A stretch of 64,000 bases of DNA from Deinococcus sp. Arct2-2 (GTDB lineage: Bacteria > Deinococcota > Deinococci > Deinococcales > Deinococcaceae): contig NZ_SSNW01000006.1 of the NCBI RefSeq assembly GCF_004801315.1, positions 62,001 through 126,000 of the forward strand, read 5' to 3'. Positions 21,401 through 28,993 of the stretch are shown in pieces. The position numbers and the translations under genes are program-made. Numbering within the stretch: the stretch's first letter is position 1; each line of letters begins with the position of its first letter. A model generated the notes under the pieces. The model was not told where the DNA came from, did no database searches, and saw nothing but the letters and a program-made list of their open reading frames with translations.

Positions 21401-23409
21401 GGGCGGCATATGCATTGAGGGCGCTGGCGGCGCTGGGCAAAGAACCCCTGCGGCGCGGCTACACGGGCAGCAACGAGAGCCGCCCCAATGTGCTGAGTCA
21501 CCTGATCCGGGTGTCTTTTCCTGCGGTGACCGATACGCCCGAAACCTTTGCGGAAGCCGTGAAAATGCACGGCATCCCAGAAGGCCGACTGCTTGACCTC
21601 GCCATGTTCGCGCCCCAGTGGGCCAAATTGGTAGCGGCCACGTTGGGCTGGAAGGGGCTGGAAAGCGGCGTGTACTGGCTGCACGCCCACACCCGCGACA
21701 CCAGTTGGTCTGTGGCGCAGGACGTGCGGGAGGCGTGGGAAGCCGAGATCAGCGAGCGCACCCCGCTGACGCCGCAGGAGTTGCTGGACGGTGCGGTGGA
21801 CGTGGGCTGGTTCCGGCAGATGTATGCCGAACTGGGCGCGGCGCACTTTGCCCGCTTGCTGGACGCCGCCAAATACGCGTCCAGCAGCGGCGGCCACAAA
21901 CGCGCCGAACGCTTTGCGCGTGCGCTGCTGGGCGAGTTGCCTGAAGAAGAACTGATCGGGGCCATTGCCGCCAAACGCCAGCAGGACAGCGTGCGGGCGC
22001 TCGGGCTGCTGCCGCTCAGCCGGGGCAAGCAGAAGGGCGCGGCGCAACTGGAAGGGCGTTACCGCGTGCTGTCGGACTTCCGGCACTCGGCGCGGCAATT
22101 CGGGGCGCAGCGGCAAGTCAGCGAACGCCTCGCGGCAGACATCGGGATGCAGAATCTGGCCCGCACTGCCGGATACGCCGACCCGCAACGCCTGCGCTGG
22201 GCGATGGAAGCGCGGCTGGCCCCTGACTGGACACGGCAGGCCGATGTAGAAGGCGTGCAGGTGGGCCTGACCCTGACTGCGCAGGGAGAAGCCAGCCTGT
22301 GGGTGCGGCGCGGCGAAAAACCGCTGAAGAACCTGCCCGCCGCCCTCAAAAAGCACCCCGAAATTGTGGCGATCCGCGACACCCTGACCGAACTGGGGGC
22401 CACACGGGGCCGAATGCGGGCCGCGCTAGAGGAAGCGATGGTGCGCGGCGACCTGTTTACGCCGCAGGAATTGACGCAACTGGCGCTGCATCCAGTCATT
22501 GCGCCCCTCTTGCGGGCGCTGGTGTGGGTGCAAAACGAAGCGGCGTTGGGGTGGTGGCAGGGTCAGGAGCTACACACTTTGGCTGGCCCCGTTCCCACCG
22601 CCGACCTCGCCCTCAGAATTGCCCACCCACACGACCTGTTTGTTTCCGGGCAGTGGCGAGAGTGGCAAGCGCAGGTGATCGAACACGAGGTTCAGCAGCC
22701 CTTCAAGCAGGTGTTCCGCGAGTATTACCCCCTGACGCCTGCCGAAAGCGGTGCCAAACGCTCGGCCCGCTACACCGGACACCATGTGCAGCCCGCCAAA
22801 GCGCTGGCGCTCCTGAAGGCTCGCGGTTGGGTGGCGGTGCATGAAGAAGGCATCCGCAAAACCTTCCACGCTGAGGGCATCAACGTGTGGCTGGATACGT
22901 CTTTGGCGTACTCCACGCCCAGTGAGGTGGAGGGCACGCCGCTGGACGGAGCCTATTTCACGTCGCGCGACACGGGCGAAGTCATGCCGCTGGCGACTAT
23001 TCCTCCGCGCCTGTTCAGCGAAACCATGCGCGACCTCGATCTGGTGGTCAGCGTGGCGCATGTGGGCGGCGTAGACCCCGAAGCCAGCCAGAGCACCACC
23101 GAAATGCGGGCGGCGCTGGTGGGCGAAACCGTGCGCCTGCTGAAGCTGGAGAACGTGCGCCTGAAAGATCAACACGCCCTGATTGACGGCGCGTTTGCCC
23201 AGTACAGCGTGCATCTGGGATCGGGCAACGTGCATCTGCTGCCGGGTGGGGCGCTGTGCGTGGTGCCCGTGCATAACCAGCAGCAGGGCCGAATCTTCCT
23301 GCCATTTGCCGATCCTGACCCGCGCACCGCCGAAGTGGTCTCGAAGGTGCTGCTGTTTGCCCGTGACCGCGAGATTCAAGACCCGACGATTTTGGAGCAG
23401 TTGCGGTGA
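18436..23409 (+). CDS. DUF4132-type giant protein with C-terminal DUF7737-like domain
   Basis: This 1657-residue protein is the largest in the window. Its C-terminal third resembles DUF4132/MolR-type proteins: FREYYPLTPAE near 1430, YTGHHVQPAKALALLKARGW near 1450, SETMRDLDLVVSVAHVGGVD near 1530, and a final block with YSVHLGSGNVHLLPGGALCV and ending SKVLLFARDREIQDP. The N-terminal half is a helical repeat-like region. A strongly acidic linker of Asp/Glu runs at about 732-775. No signal peptide or membrane span is seen. Function is not established for the family. It forms a two-gene unit with the 134-residue gene upstream. Confidence 0.8.
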   Translation: MTSPALNGQTLDVYLGTFRKAWKPAYDRRASALPAPQAEKLAFLRADTGTGYNPNHMAERLTYLQQTLAALSPERTALLGVLFPQISDTVERAVDTFLTRHTYPQGYSRRAFRAPGQPQQAERAAAWVWALWELTREYPQDVEWFAVHAGLLGWRSDDLGWLLAQAIDDGNEAVFDVLAQTAATQHPVARMGRHVTRAWLVSARPDAWALAEGLLLAAQRQEGLRQVILESIDEAHPDAFARMLRLILKEDLLRFAATVRAADVWFGLNYDVTDLKRLRPLLTRADGFLNDPVQARAAVQTGTGQEAFLAFYTLAMRDAPEAAALALGLLQPTPDADPERRMAAARFLLDSDLYQSADLLFLLDDPELRIGALYLNQHGYNTDPVDSKFERIEAYALRLSAAPKAASGDAPHTPLLFPWLGHLPSRVDVLDGLPRHLGTRPIGVLLAHLPAMSGSGRAAVLGAIQERALDGREVDGKIVATTPVTLDDQSRAAIFTLLQDRSSTLSQQAVNLIDRLLTHGLTLEEGETLELDALLKRKGADLRRGVLKLLGRDPAHAKASALRLLASRTGEQRQAGLQLLLLHGQAADLPADFVPRGQAEESLHAALITPDAALTLTDGLGLFDPAELTPPRPVAAHPRPYTAVLARGAVLLTALDELVHTHRETPVTGEGWDGEEVRLLGNLGYWHGEQFPLPDLWLTFWQTRENAQDDDFTALMWATRRHKTPAGAAAPDEEDDIDLDALLDEAEDVDTDDVDDEDGDEEENEFEDGETEKLALTDQILENMFGPPVMLPAPLQYASLIFRVLPLLARQATPADVDLALDVWETQLAALPQDCEVQPSRYSWGRGDDPRDGLHSPNFLPADRWTLPQRERLWWLSLYQNQAFPKLARRRPDTALLLEAYAQGWANRTDLLDALIGAPGERDGYSSYDNFSELRRYSGRKPDDRLPTHPDWVAAVNTVRERVLAVELERGDLETAASTPALALAWVDGAAYALRALAALGKEPLRRGYTGSNESRPNVLSHLIRVSFPAVTDTPETFAEAVKMHGIPEGRLLDLAMFAPQWAKLVAATLGWKGLESGVYWLHAHTRDTSWSVAQDVREAWEAEISERTPLTPQELLDGAVDVGWFRQMYAELGAAHFARLLDAAKYASSSGGHKRAERFARALLGELPEEELIGAIAAKRQQDSVRALGLLPLSRGKQKGAAQLEGRYRVLSDFRHSARQFGAQRQVSERLAADIGMQNLARTAGYADPQRLRWAMEARLAPDWTRQADVEGVQVGLTLTAQGEASLWVRRGEKPLKNLPAALKKHPEIVAIRDTLTELGATRGRMRAALEEAMVRGDLFTPQELTQLALHPVIAPLLRALVWVQNEAALGWWQGQELHTLAGPVPTADLALRIAHPHDLFVSGQWREWQAQVIEHEVQQPFKQVFREYYPLTPAESGAKRSARYTGHHVQPAKALALLKARGWVAVHEEGIRKTFHAEGINVWLDTSLAYSTPSEVEGTPLDGAYFTSRDTGEVMPLATIPPRLFSETMRDLDLVVSVAHVGGVDPEASQSTTEMRAALVGETVRLLKLENVRLKDQHALIDGAFAQYSVHLGSGNVHLLPGGALCVVPVHNQQQGRIFLPFADPDPRTAEVVSKVLLFARDREIQDPTILEQLR

Positions 23410-23449
23410 GGGGTTGGGGTTATGGGACTCTTGGTGCTGTGTGGGCGGG

Positions 23450-23655
23450 CGTCTAAGGGTCTAAGAAAGGGCAAGGGCAATCGCGTTGCTCATTCACCCC
23501 CTCCCAACCTCCCCCCTCAAGGGTGAGGAGCGAACAGCCCTAGATTCAGTTTTTGCCGTTAGCCCTCGCCCCTTGCGGGACTCGCAGAGCTGCGCCGCAG
23601 AGAGGGGCGCTGCACCGCAGCGGGGTGGCTCGCAGAGCTGCGAAGCAGAGGGGGC
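23450..23655. repeat. MITE-like copy lacking the right terminal repeat
   Basis: GTCTAAGGGTCTAAG near 23451 is the left terminal repeat. It is followed by the GCAATCGCGTTGCTCATTCA linker, module B (23493-23531) and an expanded module C (about 23562-23655) containing CTCGCAGAGCTGCG twice. The right terminal repeat seen at 2992-3015 is absent. It occupies most of the gap between the DUF4132-type gene and the TM2 gene. Confidence 0.75.
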
Positions 23656-23692
23656 GTCCGAGCGGCCAACTCCCCAATCAATTCCAACCCAA

Positions 23693-23728
23693 AAAAGGAC
23701 GCTGGAGCAGTTGCCCAAGCGTCCTTTT
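23693..23728. terminator. bidirectional terminator
   Basis: AAAAGGACGCT (23693-23703) pairs with AGCGTCCTTTT (23718-23728), an 11-bp stem with A/T on both sides. It serves the convergent DUF4132-type and TM2 genes. Confidence 0.85.
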
Positions 23729-23750
23729 ACGATCTATCTAACTCAGCCCT

Positions 23751-24512
23751 TTATAGCCATTCTTGCTTGCCGCGCACATACTTGGCGTCGAATTCAGCGT
23801 CTGATTTGGTGAGGTACAAGATGCCTTCGATCAGGCCCAGAAGGCCAGCGGCGAAGGGCAGGAACAGGAACAAAAAGCCGATGCCGAGCCACCACAGCAG
23901 CGTAAACATCAGGTAGCCGCCGAGCGTGACGGCCAGCATGACGATGCCCGGTTTGGTCATGCCCAAATAGAACTTGTGGATGCCGAGGCTGCCCAAGAAG
24001 ATCGCCAGCAGCCCCGCGATCAGTTTTTTGGTGCTGGTATCTGCTGAAGCGATTTGGTTCAGGCCGCCCTGTACCGACGACTGCACCGAAGCCTGAGCCT
24101 CGCTCCAGAGTTGCGAGGACGTGGGCTGCGGGGCGGGTTGCTGGCCCATCGGCATCGGCGCAGGCTGAGGCGGGTGCATGGGCGCAGGCGCATAAGCGGT
24201 CGGCGCGGGCGTACTTTTGCCCCCCGTGACCTGTCCAAACGGATCGTCGCTGCGGTAGGGCGTGTGGCTGGGTGTATGGGTGGGGATGTGACTGGGTGTA
24301 TGACTGGGCGCAGCTTCCGCGTGCTTGCCGAGGTCTACGGGGGTTGGGCCAGTGGGCGCAGCGTTGGCATCGGCAGCTTTGGTGTCAGCAGTTTTAGTAT
24401 CGAACGTGTCGGCCCAGTGCGGCGCGTTGCCAGATGATGAGCTAGACGAAGGGCTGGATGAAGGAGCGGGAGCGTCGGGTTTCGGGCCGAGGTTGTTCGG
24501 ATCATTCGTCAC
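23751..24512 (-). CDS. TM2-domain membrane protein with Pro/Ser-rich N-terminus
   Basis: The GTG start at 24512 is preceded by AGGAGG at 7 nt. The 253-residue protein has a long low-complexity cytoplasmic-type region (1-150) rich in Pro, Ser, Ala and His, including HTPSHIPTHTPSHTP, and then a TM2 domain (about 160-235): KKLIAGLLAIFLGSLGIHKF and a second hydrophobic pair ending LLGLIEGILYLTKSD. TM2 domains are two-helix membrane modules with no fixed function. A bidirectional terminator follows the gene. Confidence 0.88.
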   Translation of the reverse strand: MTNDPNNLGPKPDAPAPSSSPSSSSSSGNAPHWADTFDTKTADTKAADANAAPTGPTPVDLGKHAEAAPSHTPSHIPTHTPSHTPYRSDDPFGQVTGGKSTPAPTAYAPAPMHPPQPAPMPMGQQPAPQPTSSQLWSEAQASVQSSVQGGLNQIASADTSTKKLIAGLLAIFLGSLGIHKFYLGMTKPGIVMLAVTLGGYLMFTLLWWLGIGFLFLFLPFAAGLLGLIEGILYLTKSDAEFDAKYVRGKQEWL

Positions 24513-24574
24513 AATTGGGCCTCCTGTGGCTACCTTGAATCATGACCCGGCGGCTTGCAAGCTCTGGCCTTCAT

Positions 24575-25582
24575 CTACCGTGCCAACACAGCGCAAACCT
24601 GTTTCACCCGCGACTCTACGTTGCCTGTCACCTCACTGAACGCTACGCGCCGCGTGCCCAGATCTTGCCGAATGAAGCCCTGCTGCACGGTACGCACCTC
24701 GGTGTTGGCCCGCCAGCCGTCTTGCTCGTGGGGCAGAGCGGGGGCGCACAGCAACGTGTGGGCGTAGCGGGTGCGGCAAGCGTCGGCTAGGGCGTGCAGT
24801 TCGGGCAAGGCCGTGCCCGTCAGCAAATATGACCACATTAGTGTGGTGGCGGCGTGCGTATCGCAAAACACCCAGCGGTGAACACCGGGAGCGCGGGCGG
24901 CCTCGTCCTCCAGAGCGCGGTGGCCGAGTGCGATTTCCAAGAAATGCTCCGGCGTCAGCACCCCGTTTTCCCGTTCGTACACGTCGCGCCCGTACTCGCG
25001 CACCCAACTTGTGCCTAGGCTTTCGCCCAGTGCCCGCGTGAGAGTGCTTTTGCCGGTGCTTTCTGCGCCCAGCACGGCCACACGCTGTACAAAATGGGCG
25101 TACACGTGGGCTTCCAAGTAGGCCCGCTGCCCATGTACATCGGCCCGAAGCTGCGTACCCGAAATAGGAACCGTCGCCCGCGCTGCGTCTACGCACACAT
25201 GCACCGCGCCCAGTTCGGCAGCCAGCGCGTCGCCGTAGGCTTCAGAGGTGAACACCGCGTCCGGCCTGACCTGCCAGCCGTCCAGCACGGCCCGCACATA
25301 GGCGCGGTGGGTGGCGTCGGGTTTGGTATTGAGTGGGGGAGACGGGGCGTCGGGCAGCAGGTGTAACCCCGGAAACAGCCGCGCCGGAAAGGCTTCCCGA
25401 ATCCAGTTGCGGCGCAGGGGCGAAGGCATCTGGGCAAAGTCGGGCCGGGAATACACCCACACGCTGACCCGCTCGCACTGCTCCAGCGCCCGCTGAATAA
25501 GGAGGCGGTGGCCCAGATGAAAGGGGGCAAATTTGCCGATGATCAGGCCGTGCGAGTAGCGTCTCTGCCCCGGCTTAGGCAA
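24575..25582 (-). CDS. nadR: NadR-type NMN adenylyltransferase / nicotinamide riboside kinase
   Basis: The 335-residue protein joins an N-terminal NMN adenylyltransferase (about 10-160; nucleotide-binding GKFAPFHLGH at 16-25 and the downstream ISGTQLRAD) to a C-terminal kinase (about 165-335; Walker A GAESTGKST at 172-180). This is the NadR arrangement without the DNA-binding domain of enteric NadR, so it should be an enzyme and not a repressor. It phosphorylates nicotinamide riboside and adenylates NMN to NAD. Its start overlaps the end of pnuC by 8 nt, matching import with phosphorylation. Confidence 0.93.
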   Translation of the reverse strand: MPKPGQRRYSHGLIIGKFAPFHLGHRLLIQRALEQCERVSVWVYSRPDFAQMPSPLRRNWIREAFPARLFPGLHLLPDAPSPPLNTKPDATHRAYVRAVLDGWQVRPDAVFTSEAYGDALAAELGAVHVCVDAARATVPISGTQLRADVHGQRAYLEAHVYAHFVQRVAVLGAESTGKSTLTRALGESLGTSWVREYGRDVYERENGVLTPEHFLEIALGHRALEDEAARAPGVHRWVFCDTHAATTLMWSYLLTGTALPELHALADACRTRYAHTLLCAPALPHEQDGWRANTEVRTVQQGFIRQDLGTRRVAFSEVTGNVESRVKQVCAVLAR

Positions 25583-26165
25583 GGGCTACCGTCCGGGTAT
25601 CATCCTTGCGCCATGCTTGCCAGCCGTACACGCTCATGGCCGCCAGCACGAATTGCAGCCCAAACAGCACCCAGTATTCGGTGTGCCAAAAATACACGGC
25701 CTGCACCGCATTCACGGCGATCCATACGGGCCAAGACCAAGCCCAGCGCCGCGTGGTGGCAAAATTGGCGATCAGGGCCAGCGACACCGCCGCGAACTGC
25801 ACCCAGTTCCACGCCGCCGAAAAATCGGTGACGGCGATGGTGTAGGCAAAAATCAGCAGGCTAGCCACCCACGTCACGCCGTACCAGAGCGGCTCGTTGA
25901 ACCGGACTTCGCCCTGGTTGCGCCGCGCCTCTAGGTGCCACAGGTACAGGCCGTGAATGCCGAAAATCAGGTACGTGACCTGCAAGCCCGCCAGCAGCCA
26001 TTGCCCACCGCCTACGAACAGCAGGAAATAGGGCAGCAGCGATGCATTAGACCAATGCCAGTACGTGCTGGACTTGCTCCAGAGGTAAGACAGACTGATG
26101 AGGACGCACAGGCCGCCCGCGAGGTCTAGGTAAAGGGAGGGAATGGGGAGGGTAAAGAGGGTCAT
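25575..26165 (-). CDS. pnuC: nicotinamide riboside transporter PnuC
   Basis: PnuC takes up nicotinamide riboside by facilitated diffusion, with trapping by the riboside kinase of NadR encoded next. The 196-residue protein has about seven hydrophobic helices and family-like blocks (FGIHGLYLWHLEARR, WPVWIAVNAVQAVYF, YWVLFGLQFVLAAMSVYGWQ). The start is ATG 26165, in a TAATG overlap with the stop of the preceding gene; an in-frame codon at 26183 would put the start inside that gene. It ends 8 nt inside nadR. Confidence 0.93.
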   Translation of the reverse strand: MTLFTLPIPSLYLDLAGGLCVLISLSYLWSKSSTYWHWSNASLLPYFLLFVGGGQWLLAGLQVTYLIFGIHGLYLWHLEARRNQGEVRFNEPLWYGVTWVASLLIFAYTIAVTDFSAAWNWVQFAAVSLALIANFATTRRWAWSWPVWIAVNAVQAVYFWHTEYWVLFGLQFVLAAMSVYGWQAWRKDDTRTVALA

Positions 26166-26644
26166 TAGGCCATCTCCTCGCACAGCTTATGAATTCTCTC
26201 TTCAATAGGCTTGCCAATTCCAAGCATCTGATTGTGGTGATTTTCGCAGATGAGCCAACTGAAGTCTTTTGCTACCAAGTAGTATTCAAAAGCATGTATT
26301 TCATTTGGGACGGATATGATGGCGGCAACGCGCCCTTCAAAAATCCAAAAATTTCCACTCTTTTTATTGCCTTCCCAATCCTCAGCAATGAACCACACCC
26401 TCTCTTCTGCTGACAAAATCTGGGCAAGGTAATCAGGCCCATTGTTGTGTTCAACTTGTAAGACTTCTGCTCGCCCCTTCAACCCTTCCCAAAGCCACAT
26501 CTGATTTTCGCCGTGAGAGCCAAAGCGGGTAAACGTTTCAAGAATATGGTCAAGAATTGGAGCATATTGGTGCTGTCTGAGCGGAAAAAACTCACTTTCT
26601 GGAATATCCAAGCTGCGTAGGGCTTCGGCTATTTTTGTTCGCAT
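26165..26644 (-). CDS. hypothetical protein inside the NAD salvage operon (possibly DUF6756)
   Basis: The frame from ATG 26644 gives 159 residues; it starts 4 nt after the nadV stop and ends in a TAATG overlap with pnuC. The sequence is aromatic-rich with WFIAEDWEGNKKSGNFWIFE and a C-terminal EYYLVAKDFSWLICENHHNQ, which reminds me of DUF6756, but I am not certain. Base composition is lower in GC than the neighbours. No enzymatic motif is visible. The tight packing between nadV and pnuC argues for co-expression with NAD salvage, but not for a known role. Confidence 0.75.
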   Translation of the reverse strand: MRTKIAEALRSLDIPESEFFPLRQHQYAPILDHILETFTRFGSHGENQMWLWEGLKGRAEVLQVEHNNGPDYLAQILSAEERVWFIAEDWEGNKKSGNFWIFEGRVAAIISVPNEIHAFEYYLVAKDFSWLICENHHNQMLGIGKPIEERIHKLCEEMA

Positions 26645-26648
26645 ACCT

Positions 26649-28900
26649 CTACGCCCGCCCCCGAACCTCATCCAGCGTGTCCCGTACCAACATCTCCCCA
26701 TCCCTATATACCGTCCGCATCAGGCTACCGGGGAAGTCGGTATCGAAGGTTTTATAGGCCTTCGTGACCATACGCCCGTTTTCCTGCACCAAGTCCAGCA
26801 CGCCGTCTTTGCTGCGTTTGCCGGGATCGGTCACGGGGTCTTTGTAGATGCCCCGGTATTCGCCGTCAATCAGGCCCGCGCTGGCTTTGTAGGCGAAGCG
26901 TTGGGTGTCGCGGTCTACCTTTTGCAGGAGTGCGCCGCCCATGCCAAAGGCCACGTTCTCGGCGCTGTAGCCGTCTACGACTAGGTTTTGCAGAATCTGG
27001 CGAATGGTGGTTTCGTCTATGCCGTCGCCCTGAAGCACCCGCACATGGTTCAGCACCTTAAAGCCCTTGGAGTTCGTGCTGGTGCCGAATTTGGCGGCCA
27101 GTGCGTTCACGGCGAGGCGCACCATCGCAGGCGGTTCGCCGCTGTCGGGGCGTACCACGAGGGTTGCGCCGCAGTCGATGACCTCTTGGCGTAGCGTTTC
27201 GCCCCAGTGCACATTGATGGCGTATTTCAGGTCATACGAGTCGCTGACCACTGCGTACAGGCCGCCGGGTTTGCCGAACTGCCGAATCATGTTGCGGTAG
27301 GCGTCTACCTCATGCTCTTTGCCCCAACTGGTAATGGTGCTGTGCTCGGCGGCGGGAATGCTGAAGCCTGCCATGTCTGCGCCGTAGTGGTTGCGGGCCA
27401 CGCGCAAGGCTTCTAGCGTATCGCTGCCCTGAAAGTTGATCAGGTGCGCAAGGCCGCCCAGCCCGGCGCTTTCGCGGCTGCTGACGCCCCGGCTGCCAAA
27501 ATCGTGCAGCTTGAAGGGCAGTTCCTCGGCGGCGCGGTCACTGGTCTGTTCCAGCACGGCGCGGATAATTTCGCGGATGTGGTAGCTCTGGGTGGCGACG
27601 GTGGTGGGGTCACGTTGTTCAGCAGAGTGCGCGACTTCTCTGCCCGCTTTATCCAAGCTGCTCGCCGTTTCCGACGAGGTCAGACTATATCTTCACCCGC
27701 GTGGGGTGGCTCCCATTTCCGCCCGCTTGGGCGTACTCCCCGAAGGGATAGTCGTTGAACGTTCCTTCTGAAGCTGCTGATGGTGATGCACCTGTTCTAT
27801 CCAAGCTGTCCAGTGTTCTACGGTCAGTTCAGCTTTCGAGGTGTTGCAGATATCGTAGGAGGACACGCAGTTGCTTAGGCTATAGCCTTCACGATTATCT
27901 ACCCGGTCTACACCGTTGTACCTGAACTCTTGGTGCGCCTTGATCGAGCGAATAGTCATGTGAGGCGCTGCGCCGCAGTAGTGACAGTTGCTTCCGATCA
28001 GCAGGCAAAACGTCTCCATATCAAGGCCAAACTCATAGCCCCGGCGTGCTGCTGCTTTTCGGTGGTTACGGTAAAGGTAATTCTTCACCGCTTGGCTTTC
28101 AGGTTGACGCGCACTAAATCTAGGAGCCTTAAGACCGCATCTGCATGAGGTGTGCTTTCCGGTTTTGAGGGCGTGCGTCTTGGCAATCGTTTGGCCGCCG
28201 CAATCGCACTGGCACAGGTAACCCTGTTCACGTGAGTGGTGCGAGATCACCACCAGCTTGCCAAAACGCCTTCCCAACATCTGTGCAACGTGCCTGTTCA
28301 TGTCACTCCCCTACTGGTTCCGCTTTTCCCATCAGAGAGACTTCTAGCTTCAGAGGGCTTCGCTGCTGATTACCATGCCGTTAGGGTCAAGGCCCACAAG
28401 GTTTAGGCTTCCAGCAATTAAAGAGCTACAGACACGGCATTGCTGCCGTGCAGGGCAACCATTTACCAAACCCGCATCAACATTGTTTCGAACCAACCCA
28501 CCAGCCAAGGCAATTCGGGGTCGGTGTTGGTCACACTCATCAGCACGTTGTGAATCGGCACCAGCGTTCCTTCGGGTACGGCGCGGATTTCTAGCGGCAA
28601 CCGCCCGCCGTGTACGTTCACCACGCGCATCCAGCCGTCATAGGGAAAAGGTTCGCCGTGCGCTTCGATCAGGTCGCGGGCTTCTTGCACCATCGGGGCA
28701 GTCACGGGGCGCGTCAGGTAGCGGTCGAGCAGGTATTGCAACCCAAAAAAACGCGTGACCGGATACCGCCCACCGCGAGATTCGAGGTAAGAAAACAGCC
28801 TTGTCGTGCCCGCCGGGTACTGAAGAAAATGGCTGCTTTTGTAGCTGTCGGTGTCGAGGATCAAATTATCGTCAGCGAGGAGGTGCAGAGACATCGTCAT
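26649..28900 (-). CDS. nadV: nicotinamide phosphoribosyltransferase, gene split by a group I intron
   Basis: Two exons encode one NAMPT: exon 1 is 28900-28465 (436 nt) and exon 2 is 27610-26649 (962 nt). Joined they give 466 codons, 465 residues, normal for the family. NAMPT makes NMN from nicotinamide and PRPP. The junction splits a Tyr codon (T|AC) and restores WFETMLMRVW-Y-PTTVATQS, matching the family pattern ETxLxxxWYPxTVAT. Exon 2 keeps FKLHDFGSRGVSS, the catalytic-His region IPAAEHSTITSWGKEHE and RPDSGEP. ATG 28900 follows AAGGAG with a 7-nt gap. Unspliced RNA stops one codon after the exon boundary, so activity depends on splicing. Confidence 0.92.
27611..28464 (-). ncRNA. group I self-splicing intron in nadV
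   Basis: The 854-nt intron follows a 5' exon ending in U (TGGT) and ends in G, as group I introns require. Core elements are on the minus strand. R is GTTCAACGACTA (27760-27749) and S is AAGATATAGTC (27693-27683), pairing GACTA/TAGTC as P7. P8 is a CCC-TTCG-GGG hairpin right after R. P2 is CACGGCA-GCAA-TGCCGTG (28450-28433). P4 is TTGCTG with CAGCA. P9 is CTCGTCG-GAAA-CGGCGAG (27678-27661). P2 and P9 both carry GNRA loops. P1/P10 pairing could not be resolved by eye. An HNH gene fills the middle. Confidence 0.93.
27693..28301 (-). CDS. intron-encoded HNH homing endonuclease
   Basis: ATG 28301 is preceded by GGGGAG at 4 nt. The 202-residue protein has an N-terminal zinc-ribbon-like part (RRFGKLVVISHHSREQGYLC, then CxC at 32-34 and CxC at 53-55) like phage HNH proteins, and an HNH region with CxxC at 106-109, NGVDRVDNREGY (129-140), SNC (143-145) and C152. 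Such enzymes cut the intronless allele and drive intron homing. The last 20 codons cover the R and P8 elements of the intron, and the TGA stop lies just before S, so coding and ribozyme functions share sequence. Confidence 0.9.
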   Translation of the reverse strand: MNRHVAQMLGRRFGKLVVISHHSREQGYLCQCDCGGQTIAKTHALKTGKHTSCRCGLKAPRFSARQPESQAVKNYLYRNHRKAAARRGYEFGLDMETFCLLIGSNCHYCGAAPHMTIRSIKAHQEFRYNGVDRVDNREGYSLSNCVSSYDICNTSKAELTVEHWTAWIEQVHHHQQLQKERSTTIPSGSTPKRAEMGATPRG

Positions 28901-28931
28901 GGTCAAGCTCCTTACGAGGGGGAGAGGCTGC

Positions 28932-28975
28932 CCTCTTGTCTCATAATGTACAATCATAATTATTAGAACAGTGAG
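28932..28975 (-). promoter_or_regulatory. AT-rich promoter/operator region upstream of nadV
   Basis: This is a markedly AT-rich island in the 93-nt gap before nadV. TCATAAT occurs twice with a 13-nt period (28941 and 28954) around the near-palindrome AATGTACAAT. It is a plausible -10 region with an operator. I cannot assign a regulator: NAD regulons often use NrtR or NadQ, and neither gene is in the window. Confidence 0.4.
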
Positions 28976-28993
28976 TAAGCATGGTGCAAACAC

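Noticed and set aside
27611..28464. Group II intron in nadV
   Set aside because: No domain V/VI or reverse transcriptase is present, and the GTGYG 5' start is missing; R/S elements point to group I.
26649..28900. nadV interruption explained as an intein or as two separate genes
   Set aside because: A stop codon follows exon 1 within one codon, the intervening segment has its own SD and ATG for an HNH protein, and group I core elements are present; protein splicing motifs are absent.
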